Shown here: positions 24,601 to 36,600 of the stretch, in pieces
Layout: every line of letters begins with the position of its first letter
Numbering within the stretch: the first letter of the stretch is position 1
NCBI RefSeq assembly: GCF_001411555.2
Contig: NC_049916.1
Span: 26,244,558 to 26,308,557, forward strand
Source of the DNA: Juglans regia
Lineage: Eukaryota; Streptophyta; Magnoliopsida; Fagales; Juglandaceae
Reading direction: 5' to 3'
DNA length: 64,000 nt
The notes under the pieces: model-generated
Databases searched by the model: none
What the model was told of the DNA's origin: nothing
The model's input: only the letters and a program-made list of their open reading frames with translations
Program-made: the position numbers and the translations under genes

Positions 24601-27600
24601 GAGTCTAGGCAAAACACATGAAAATTCTGAACCAAAGTCCAAAATTAACAAAATAATTCAGACCCAGCTACTTTTCTGTACGGCACGTATTATTTAGATT
24701 TTTATGTACTGCAGGCACAGTGTTCTCTCTAACGTTAGTATTAGACTATTAGTAATGAACAGAGAGAAAAACAACAGCAGCATAGCAGCAAAGTTTCCCA
24801 GAAGCAGCTGAGAGAGAAATGATCAAGTTTACATCTTTTTTTTTTTTGTGGTAATTAACAAGAGATTTATTACCAATAATAGGCATAGTCCAAGTACACA
24901 GGAGGTAGACAAGAGGAAATACCTACATACACCAACTAAAAATGACAGAAAAGACTAAGGCCTCGTTTGTTTTCAGGAAACATCTCATCTCATCTTATCT
25001 CACCTCATCATTACAACTTTCTCAAATCCCCACACAAAATTAAATAAAAAATTCAACTTTTTCAAATCCCAAAACAAAAATAATATTAAAAAATATATTC
25101 TAACAATATTTTATTCAACTTTTTAACTTTAATCTTAACTCATCTCATCTCATCTCTGAAAACAAACGAGCCCTAAAGTAATCCAGAAATTCTTCACCAT
25201 TCATTACAAAAGCCTTAGCCCACAAACATAAAGCACTAAAGAAAAAATCCTTAATTTCTCCCATCGAACGTTTCTTTTTTCTTTTTTTATGATAAGTAAT
25301 AAGAGATTTTATTGATCAAGTTTACATCTCAATTGCATTAAAGAATATATGTTAAAAATATAGGTAAAGAGCTGAACCCATACATTGCCCAAAAATTGGA
25401 AAGATGTTTTAATTCCATGGTTCTCCTTGATATAAATGAAGAGACGTATAATCTGCCAAAAACAAAAACATGTCAATAACGATACTCTTTCATGGTGTGC
25501 AGAACGAAAACATTTTCAACAATATTTACCAGCAATTATAAGAGTAATGCCGGAAGATATATATAGCATACCATGCTATGTGCAGATAGCACAGACAGTA
25601 TGAAAGTGGGCAGTACCTCATTCTGAGTTAAAATCTTTGCAAACAGGCAATACAAAGTTGAAAAAAGTAATTACCAAACTGGATATATCCTCCTTATTTT
25701 GACTGTCATCCTCCTTGGCAGAGGAAGAAATCTGACCACTGTTCATTTCTATCTGCTTGACAAACTTTGAAGAGTACAATAAAACCCCAAATCTCACAGG
25801 AAAATTATTCTCATACAGAGACATAATCATCTCAATGGACTGAAAGATTCCACAGTAACAATAAAAAAGTTAGAAACAAACATTAAAAATCTGGCCAGCA
25901 AGGTAAAGCGTAATAAGAAAATGAGGACATTTGAAACTAAACTTACCTCAAGGCCACAAATGGTAGCTGGATCAAGAACAAAAACTGCATGGAAAAGGTT
26001 CTTACGAATATAGCGCAATTGTCCAGGGAATACCGGCATCAATATCTGCATAAAAAAGAGAAAAAAAGAAAAGAAAGATAGGATGCTATCCACAACCTAA
26101 ATTTATAAAACGGCCAATGTACCTGGGCAATGCCTTTTCCTTATTACTAAAATGATTGCTTACCTATTAAAAAAGAACTTGCAACACTTTCCTAGTATAA
26201 AAAATGAGAAAGAAGGATTGAACTACCTCATTTAAATTGCTCCGCCATCGCATATACATAGCATCTTCCTCCAAATTATTGAGATAATGAACAGAAGTTG
26301 AACGAAAATCAATGCGGAACATATTGGATTCTGAAGGAGACAAAGTTGACAGGAGTTTCCGAATAGTGGCATGAGGAATCTGTGTTTATTGATAATGCCA
26401 ATAATATAAGTTTAGCTATTCGTAACCTAAAACGATATATTTACTCCAGTAGCAATCAAAATACATATTCACCAAGTTGAAAAGATTTTTTTTTTTTTTT
26501 GTCTCTCTAAAGGTGTCTAAATACTTTTCAAAACCATTTTTTTGTTTTGACGAGTATTAAGAAAGATTTACAGTGCAAACTGAAGAAACGAAAATTTGTG
26601 ACTAAAAAGTTGCATCCTTTAATATAACATTGTTGGTGGAACCCTTATGCTCTTTACTATAATCAGATGTTTAAAGAATGTCACCTTGTGCTTAATATGG
26701 TGAATTTGGCAAGAATGCTATGTCCAAAAGTTTGAAAACTGCGAGAGGACAGTGACAGACTTAAAAGCCATAATTCGAAACAATTTCTATCCTTGGTTGA
26801 CCACTCACAATAGCTCCCCATTCTCCAACCTATTAGACTTTATGGAATTTTGCTATTTTTCTTAGGCGTGGTTTGGATTCGAAGATCACTTCAGAACATT
26901 TCAAACTCTTCCCAGCAAACTCTCTCCAAACTTTTTATTTGTTTTCATATAGGACAAAATAGCTTATGTTGCTTTTTACTTTTCTATGCAACCAGTGTAA
27001 TGAATGCAAATGAAGACCCACGCCTTCACCCAGCCCTCCTTCACACGGGTGTAAAATAAAAATTTATTTTATATATAATAGTCAAAATTATTATTTAACG
27101 ATTTTGAAAACAATTTAAAAATCATTTTTAAAACAATTTTTTGTAATCAATTTGTATTTAATATTTTACAAACAAATTCCGTTAGAAAAAAAATATTGTA
27201 ATCCAGAAAATATTATTATAAAATATATTATAAAAAATAAAAAATTGGGTAGATAATTTATAAATTATTATTACTTAAGGAATAATTATATTTATAAATA
27301 AAACAAATTTATTAAAAACACTATGCAATAATTTGTGGGACCCACATCTATCTCATCTCCAAAAAGTTAAAACCATCTCAACTCACTTCCAATCCAAAAA
27401 CCATCTCACCTCAACTCATCTCAATAATTTCACTACTATTCACAACCCATCTCAACTCATCTTCGAATCCAAACGACTCCTTATTGTTTTTTTTTATAAG
27501 TAAGAAGACATTTTATTGATATTAAAATAAGCATAGCCCAAGTACACAGGAAGTATACATGAGATTACACCTAGTTAGGTCATTTTTCTTATTGTTAGTT

Positions 27601-30600
27601 AGGTGTCTCTCCCATATACTTCCAATTTACTTGAGTTGTGCCCCTCTACACTTTCAACATAATTTGCATTTATACAAAAGAAAAATCAAGGGATAAAGAC
27701 TGACTCGATAACAATATTTGTTAGAGACAAAGTGAGAACTCTAGTAGATTGCTAAGAACACAATTGGATTGGCTAACCTAACTTCACACAAAATTCATTG
27801 GAGATTTATCATATGGAATCACTGATAAAAAGAACAAAAGATTTATCATATGGAATAAAATATAAATTGGATATATGGGTATTGTAAGAAATCATTAATA
27901 ATGTTTTTGTCCAAAACAAACTTCGCAGTTATTCAAACTTTTATATACAGAATGGATTATCAAGTATAAAAATGCAATTGAGAACTTTTCTCCAACCATA
28001 ACTTTTAGATCAGATAAATAATACACCACAATATTAATTCATCAACAGTGCCATTACAGCAAACTAAAGATAAATTAAACACCCTTCACCTTCAACTTTG
28101 AATATTGATCAGCCAACAGTAAATCCTGATGGACCAAGTCAACCAACCTAAGAAAGGATAACATGAAAATGAGACCAAACCTCAGCCAGAAATGATTGAA
28201 TATTGAAGCTGTAGGTGTTTAAATAAAAGCATATGAACAATTAGGAAGCTTAACAAATGAAACATAGCAATCTGCATTTATGCAGAGAGCATGTCTGGTA
28301 GTGGAAAGCTCACAGCCAGATATAAAAATATTTAGATCTACACGTCTACTCTTTTGAAAACATAAGTTTAATAGCATAAAAACTAAAGATCATCAGCAGT
28401 CATGAAGCACGAGTAATTTAAGTCTAATATCTTCAGTTAACATGATCAAACCACATTCAATGCTGCATAAAGGTATGGCTTTCCCAAGAATGATCCAGGA
28501 GGATCCACAGGATGCTAAAAATACTCAACTCACTTAAGCCACATTCCAATTGCTTAAAGAAGGATACACAAGTTGCTACCATTTTTTATGAAGATTAGAT
28601 CCGAGGTTCTATTCTGGCCATTTTACAAAAGCACCCCACCCTTTTCCATGTGTGGGGTAAGCTGTAAAAATATGACACTTCAACGCCAAAAAATAATAGA
28701 CACGGGGAAAGAAATAAAAGATTTCATGTGCACCATATAAACTGTTTTTTTGTTTCAAATATTTGCCTTTCAAGGTGTAAGATAATAACTAGATCCTAAA
28801 TAAATTCAAAATAAGAAACCTGAGTTCCCACATTAGGTTTTCTCATTTTCCACTTGAATCAAAACATTGTAATATTGTGTGGCCTCATAAGTTTCATGCA
28901 TGTCATGTGTGCATGATTTCTTGAAAAGAACAAGCACAAACTGCCAAAAATCATATAGAAGTACAATGCTCCCAATATATGGCTTTAAACCAGATAAACT
29001 AATAGCATTGCAACACATACATACATATAAACCATGTTTTGAAATTTTTTTTTAAGTATAAATCAAGTTTTGAAATTAATGAGCCAGCCCCATCTCTTTC
29101 AATTCAAAAAACATCGGTCAACCTAAAAAAACATATAGTATTAAAACTAGTAATAGCAGACCACACGATGCATTGTATGTTAAATAAAGAAGAAAAACTT
29201 GGGAATGGCCCATGATCTCATAATGAAAAGAGTAAAGGATATCAGGGGGAGAAAAAGCATTACAGATACAGGTCAATTTCTTCAATATTGACTAGGGCAC
29301 CATTGAGAGCCATTAAGGACTTGCCAGGTGGGATCATTCGCTGGTTTGCAATTATTTCATCCTTAACAGAATCATTGAGCTGCCAAACATTTACACGGTT
29401 TGATCAGGAAAATGATAGCAGCATGTAGATCCTTTTAGCAAATATTTCGTAAAACACAGCTACTTCTATATTACATATCAAATCTTGAAATCTGTAACGA
29501 TACAGCGTACCTTCATGCGAGATAAGGAAGAAACTATGCTTGGAAAATTTTGACTAATTTCTTGCATTGACTGTAGAGGATCAGAAGCATGAACTACTCT
29601 CTGGGCAGTTTGATGTCCCAAATCTATAGGGAAGAAAGGCAATATAGTAATTGTAGTTTTAGTTATAAAAATTTATAAAACAAAAACCTTAAATTATAAA
29701 TACCCTTTAGTTCCCAAACATCAAGAGTATCAGATATTGTTGATGACAATAGGTAATCCCTGAAAGCCATTATCTCATTTGTCAGCTCAGGTTTCCGTTC
29801 CTGCCAGTATACACCAAATTACATTTTGAGTCCCAAGTTGACTGGGTTGACATTTTTCAACACAAAAATTATCTAACCTACAACAATTCTAGCACTATAA
29901 CTATATTTCATGGTTTTAGCACAACAGAAATAGTTTGCAATCTCACCAGCTCAAAAAGTGAAAAACAAAGCTAAAAAACTACTTACTTAATCCAAATTCC
30001 TAATTCCAAATAGTTAAGGCACCTTCAACATAAATCATATATCGCAACTTTTATTTTTATTTTTTTATAAAGAGGAATCTTGGAGACCGTGCAAAAGCAT
30101 CATGTCTTTCACCTGGTAAAACCCCAGACCCGTGTAATGTGTGCGTCCCCATCAAACAGGCAACTTTTGATAATAAGCTAAGAGAACGTTAGCCAAGAAC
30201 ACAAAGCAAAATTATTAATAAGCTCAGAGAACGCTGAAAAAAAAAAAAAATCCTGAAAACTAAAAGCAGAAAGACAAACGATGGCACCCAGCCATTAGTA
30301 ACGTGTTAAAAAAAAAGCCTTAACATCCACCATCGACTTCTCATAGTCTTCAAAATTATGGTTATTCCCTTCTCTCCAATTAAACCCCATTAAACAAAGC
30401 AGAATTATTTTGCACAAATATGTTTTTCATCGGTAAACTAGAACAATTTTGCACAAATATTCACCCTGCTGACTATCAAACTTCCTTTTCCAACATGCAG
30501 TATGTGACACCCGGGCTCTAAATCTTTAAGTTAGGCCTGAGATTATTATTTGGGTCCATGGGCCCATAAATTTCTGCAAGCCCCTTTGAAGCTATTGGAT

Positions 30601-33600
30601 TGGATGGTGTTGATAGGCTTGACACATGAAAAGTTGCAAAGCCTCTTTGAACTGTCTGGCCTGACCCACTTTTTTTTTTAATAGGTAAACAAAACTTTAT
30701 TGATCAAAGAATAAGGCATATCCACATACAAATAAAAGGACACTGAGTGTCTTAATATCTGGCCTGACCCACTTTGAAAATCAACCCCTCCTCAACTATT
30801 ATTATCAACCCCTGAAGGACTCAACTGCAATTCACTCTCCCATTTTGAACAGTCATTTCAATCTTTTTCATTGAAAGAGAAATCCGGAAAATCTTATGCT
30901 TTTTTTTTTTATAAGTAAATGATTGTATTAATAATAATAGGCATAGCCCAAGTACACAAGATGGTATGAAGATCTTATGTTTTTTATAACTCAATGAGAA
31001 CTATGCAAGGTCTTTCAATCATTTTACACCTTTGAATCAATTGTACATGGAAATTCTAACATGGTCCTCTTCTAGCTAGTTTCATTGTTAGAACTATGGA
31101 ACAAACAAAAAAACAAAGAAAATATTGACAGATTTAGTCTTTAAAAAAAAACGATGATCCAATGCTTAGAAGAGGTTCTAACAATGCAAGTCCTTATCAC
31201 CAGCTAAATCAATGAGCAAAGTGCAAGAATGAGCTATACTTTCAACAGTTCAACCAATACCACTTTCTCCGAGAACATGCACTCTTTCAGCTCCACCAAA
31301 AGAGCAGTAAAAGGTCGGGGGTCAAATAGGTATGCATAAAATAACAAGGATTTTGCACAGGTGCCTAAGGAACATTAATTGCTCCATCACATAATTCTTA
31401 TCCACCTCTTTCAAAAGAAAAGGACAAACTGCACGCATATTACAATAAAACAACTCATAAATTTATGTTTGTGAAGCAGGCACAGCCATTGGATCCAGCT
31501 AACAAATTATTTTATTTTTACAGTTATATACATCAAATGCTAATACTGGATCATTTAATTTAAATGCACCTATTGCATATGTTGGCAGGACAATAAAAAC
31601 CTTTTTCGGGGAGGGGAAGAGAGAGAGAGAGAGGTTGAAATCATGTGGGGGAAGTAAAATAAACAATCCAATGAAACAAAGTCAACAACTATGATAACAA
31701 AAGGCCACTTTTTATATGTAAAATAATATTCTATTGATAGAAAAGGCCACTTTTTCAGTTCAGGATCAGTTAAACCAAAGAGATCATTGCATTAACATAA
31801 TTAGCAGCAAACTATTCCTACATCACACCCACCTACACATTATATACAGAATAAATAGTAAGGGTTCTATACTCAACACTTCATGTAAGAAACAATCTGA
31901 AAAAAGTGTAAACTCAGAATAACCAACCAGAATTTTAGAAAATATGAACCCTCTAACATCTTGGCTGAGATCTTCAGTCCGAGGATCCTCCAGAGTGACA
32001 CCTGCAACTCAAACCGCACATTTTTAACATGTACTTCCAACCAATAAAATCTAAGTGCTCAAACGTGGTAATGTAATCATCAATAACCCTTGGACAAGTT
32101 ATAAATAATAAACATGCATACATTTTTTTTATAATTAATAAGAATTTTATTATCACGAATAGGCATAGCCCAAGTACACAGGAAGTATACAAAGGAAATA
32201 CCACTACACTCAAGAAAACTAAAACAGAAACAGATTCAGTACATTCTCATCATTCCTTACAAAGATCTTAGCCCACAAACTCAATGTAGAAAAAAAAAAG
32301 TTTCGAAGGTCTTCAAAAGAGCACTCCTTGTCTTTAAAACATCTTCCATTTCTTTCCAGCCATAGACACCACATTAAACACAAAGGAATCATTCTCCACC
32401 TGGCAGAAACATCTTTCCTCACCTCACAACCACGCCAACATGCAAGAAGCTCCACAACTTCCTTAGACATCACCCAAAATAAACTTGTCCGACCAATAAC
32501 CTCATACCACAAAGAGTTTGCCACCTCACAATATAAAAACAAATGATTTACAGATTCTCCATCCTTCTTGCACATGACACACCAATCGGCTATACACAAA
32601 CCACGTTTTCTAAGATTATCCGTAGTCAATACTTTCCCTAGAGCAACCACCCAACTGAAAAACGCCACCTAGTACGTACCTTCACCCTCCAAATGCTTTT
32701 CCATGGAAATATACAGCCAGAACGACAATTAAACACCTTAGAATAAGAACTGACTGAAAACTTGAAATTTCCAACATAGTCCCACAATAGCCTATCCTCT
32801 CTTCCTTGCATTACTTTTGAATTATAAATCCTTCCTAAAAAATCTGAAACAACATTAACTTCCCAGTCATTTGGATTTCTAATAAAGTCCACATTCCATA
32901 AAATATTATTATCCGTACATTGAAGATAATCTGCCACAACAACATTTTGATCCCTTGCCAGCCTGTAGAGAGATGGAAAATCTGATTTAAGAGCTGATTC
33001 CACACACCAAATGTCATGCCAAAAGAGAATCCTCTTCCCTTACCCCACCTTAAATTTAATATGTTTAGAAAACTCCCCCCAGCCTTTCCTAATAAACTTC
33101 CATAAACTCACCCCATATGCTCCTCTAACTTCTTTAGAACACCAATCCCTCCACCCACTCCCATATTTAACAGCAACAACATTCTTCCACAAAGCATCTC
33201 TCTCTTCATGATATCTCCAAAGCCATTTCCCAAGGAGTGCTTTATTAAACAACCTCAAATTTCTAACCCCCAATCCTCCACAAAAAACTGGTTGACAAAC
33301 ACTGTTCCAACTAACCAAATGAAACTTTTTTTTCTCTCCTTTTCCTCCCCATAAGAAATTACGATAAATATTCTCAATTCTCCTAGCAACCCCAGCCAGC
33401 AAAGAGAAAAGTGAAAGAAAATGCGTGGGAAGATTGGACAATGTACTCTTTATCAAAGTAATTCTTCCCCCTTTTGACAAATATATATATTTTTCCATCC
33501 AGCCAACCTTTTCTCGATCTTTTCAATCACCCCATCCCATATCAAAACAGATTTGTGAGAAGCACCCAATGGAAGACCAAGATACTTCGACGGCAGTGAA

Positions 33601-36600
33601 GCAATCTTACACTCCAAAGTATTAGCCAAATTTGAAATATTGCCCACAGCACCCAGAGGAACAATTTCACACTTGTTTACGTTAATCCTTAGGCCCGAGA
33701 CAGCTTCAAAACATAACAATAATGCTTTCAAAGATCGAATATGTTCTTGGTTGGGCTCACTGAAAATCAATGTGTCATCGGCAAAAAGAAGATGAGACAA
33801 TTTAATGCTATTCCTTTCCTCATTTCCCAACTCAAAACCCGACAAGTGCCTTCCTTCAACTGCCGCTTCCAACATTCTACTCAACACATCCATCACAAGG
33901 ACAAAAAGAAAAGGAGATAGTGGATCTCTTTGTCTCAAACCACGTGAACTATTAAAGAACCCAACCGGAGTGCCATTCACCAAAATGGAAAATCTTGACG
34001 TCGACATGCAGTATTTGATCCACATACACCATTTCTCCCCAAAACCATATCTCCCAAGCATACAAGAGAAAATCGCAACTAACATGGTCATATGCTTTTT
34101 CCATGTCCAATTTAATAAAAATACCAGATTCATTAGATTTAATTCTGCTGTCCACATATTCATTAGCACCAAGTCGAGAATTTGCCTCCCTCTTACAAAG
34201 GCATTTTGCGATTCGAAATAATGTTTCCCAACACCACACTCATGTGATTTGCTAATACTTTAGAAATTATCTTGTAAACCCCATTCACCAAACTTCTAGG
34301 CCGTAAATCCCGCATCTCCACAGCCCCTACTTTTTTGGGAATAAGTGCTATAAAAGTAGCATTTAAACTTTTCTCAAATTTCATAAATGTATGAAATTCA
34401 AGAAAAACCTTCATAATATCATCCCGCACTACATCCCAGCAAGATGAAAGCCATTGAAAAACCATCTGGACCCAGAGCCTTATCCCTTGCCATTCCTCTA
34501 ACCACGTCAAGAACTCCATCCTCATCAAAAGCTCTCTCCAACCAATCTGCACTTGCTTGATCAATGGAGTCAAAAAACAGTCCATCAAGCTTTGGCCTCC
34601 AAGCATATTCTTCATTGAATAGCTTCTCATAAAACTTGACAATGTGATCCTTAATGACCTCTTTGTATTTATAAACATGCATACATGACTAACATTTTAA
34701 TCAAGTATAATAATTAATTCTTTTTTTTTATGACGGGGAACCACCCCACGGCAGAGCGAACATACCCATGGAACCTAAACCCCCAGGGAGACTAGCATAG
34801 CAACCCACCGCCATGGCCTCCCAACTAAGTCGCAGTTTGATCCCAAGGGGAATCAAACCTACGACATGGGGCTCATGCACACAAGTTCGCTCTTATCACT
34901 TGGACCTCCCACGGGTGGGTATAATAATTAATTCATCGATGGGAAATTCCTTTCAAGATAAATTTTTTTCTACTTTAATGAGTTATAACTAGGGCATTTG
35001 GTCCCCACACTGAGGAGTAAACCTGGGATATGTGACCCACCAGCCAAAACTATGCATCAAGTAATCCAGGATAGGCTGAAAAATCTCTGAATCTCCAACT
35101 CCACGGTGGTAGGAGTAAGAGTATGGAGTACAAAGCTGAAGTTCAGAGTCTAATAGGGCTCGAAAAACTCCGAACTCTGACTTTATTTAAAAAAAATTAC
35201 TGCATAAATATATATATAATAAGTTGCTTTGTCGAACAAAAATTAAATTGACGCAATGGCAAGCGCATTTTCGAGTAAATAAAAACTCAGACGTGTGAGT
35301 CTCACCTACACATGCTATCATTTTTACACAATTTACCATTCAAAAATGATGTCATTTTACAATTTTTATATGCCAACCAACAGCGCCATTCTGTAACCCT
35401 GGCCCTCATTTTCTTCTTTCTTCTCTCTTCTTTTCTTCCTCCCCCCTCGACAGATTCACTTACAGCTTGCCTCTAACCCTCTTCACTCTGAGTCACATCC
35501 TCTCTTTCTATCCCTCTCTCTCTTCTCTACGCAAGCCACCTCACCCTTTGTCAAGGAGATCTGGAGGATCTCTTCCACAATCACCCACTCTCTCTCAATT
35601 GTAAAATCAAAAATACATGCACACACGGAGGCTAGGGATTTGAATTATTGCAAGTGAATTTCTCTTCTGTTTATTAATCAAATTGCTCCTATTATCTTAT
35701 TGACTTTTTTTTATAGGTAATAATAGAATTTATTCCAAGTAAATAGGCATAGCCCAAATACAAAGGATGTATACAAGTGACTACACCTAGATACAAGCTA
35801 TAGCAAAATAGAACTAAGGCAAAACATTACAACTATTCCCATCCCTTACAAGGTTCTTCACCCAAAAACTTATAGTGCTAAAGAAAAAATCCCTGAATTC
35901 CCCCATAGTTCGTAATTATCTTATTGATTTTTTCCTCAGTTGATTAATTAATTAGTGTTTTCAATTCAGAACAAAAAATTGTGGGGATTATGCGACGAAG
36001 AAAGTTGTGGACACTGCAACCTCCTCTGGTAACGAACCGGTGGAAAGTCAATGTGTTGATGCCTTATCCTGATGACTAGGTCTATAAAAATAACAAGTAT
36101 TAAACTCAAACAAAACCTTAATCCCAATTAATTTAGGACCGGTTATGGATCTTTATCAACTAAGAGGTGTCAAACATGCATTCTTTTCCACCATTCTAAC
36201 TATCTAACCTTTCCTTTTCCATTATTCCCACTCATGATAAATTAGGTGACCGTTTAGTTGTTTTTATTTTCATCCCATCAACTTGAATTAAATCACTCTC
36301 TAATTGGTACATTGATCGGTCTTTGCTGGACATAACATCTTAAGTGACTCCCTAATCTATGTAAACCTAAGATAAGCTAAATAATGAAACATTGCAAAGC
36401 ATACCATGAAAGGTAAGTCAAGAAAAGAATGACAAAAATTCACAAAATCAATAGAATGACAAAGTTGTACAGAACATCACCAGATAATTGTCCAAGGGCC
36501 ACAAATGGACGTCATTAGATATATCCACGGGGTGTATCAAGGAAAAGATATGTGCATATAAATATCTAATTAAACGACAAGAAACATAACCAGATGCTAC

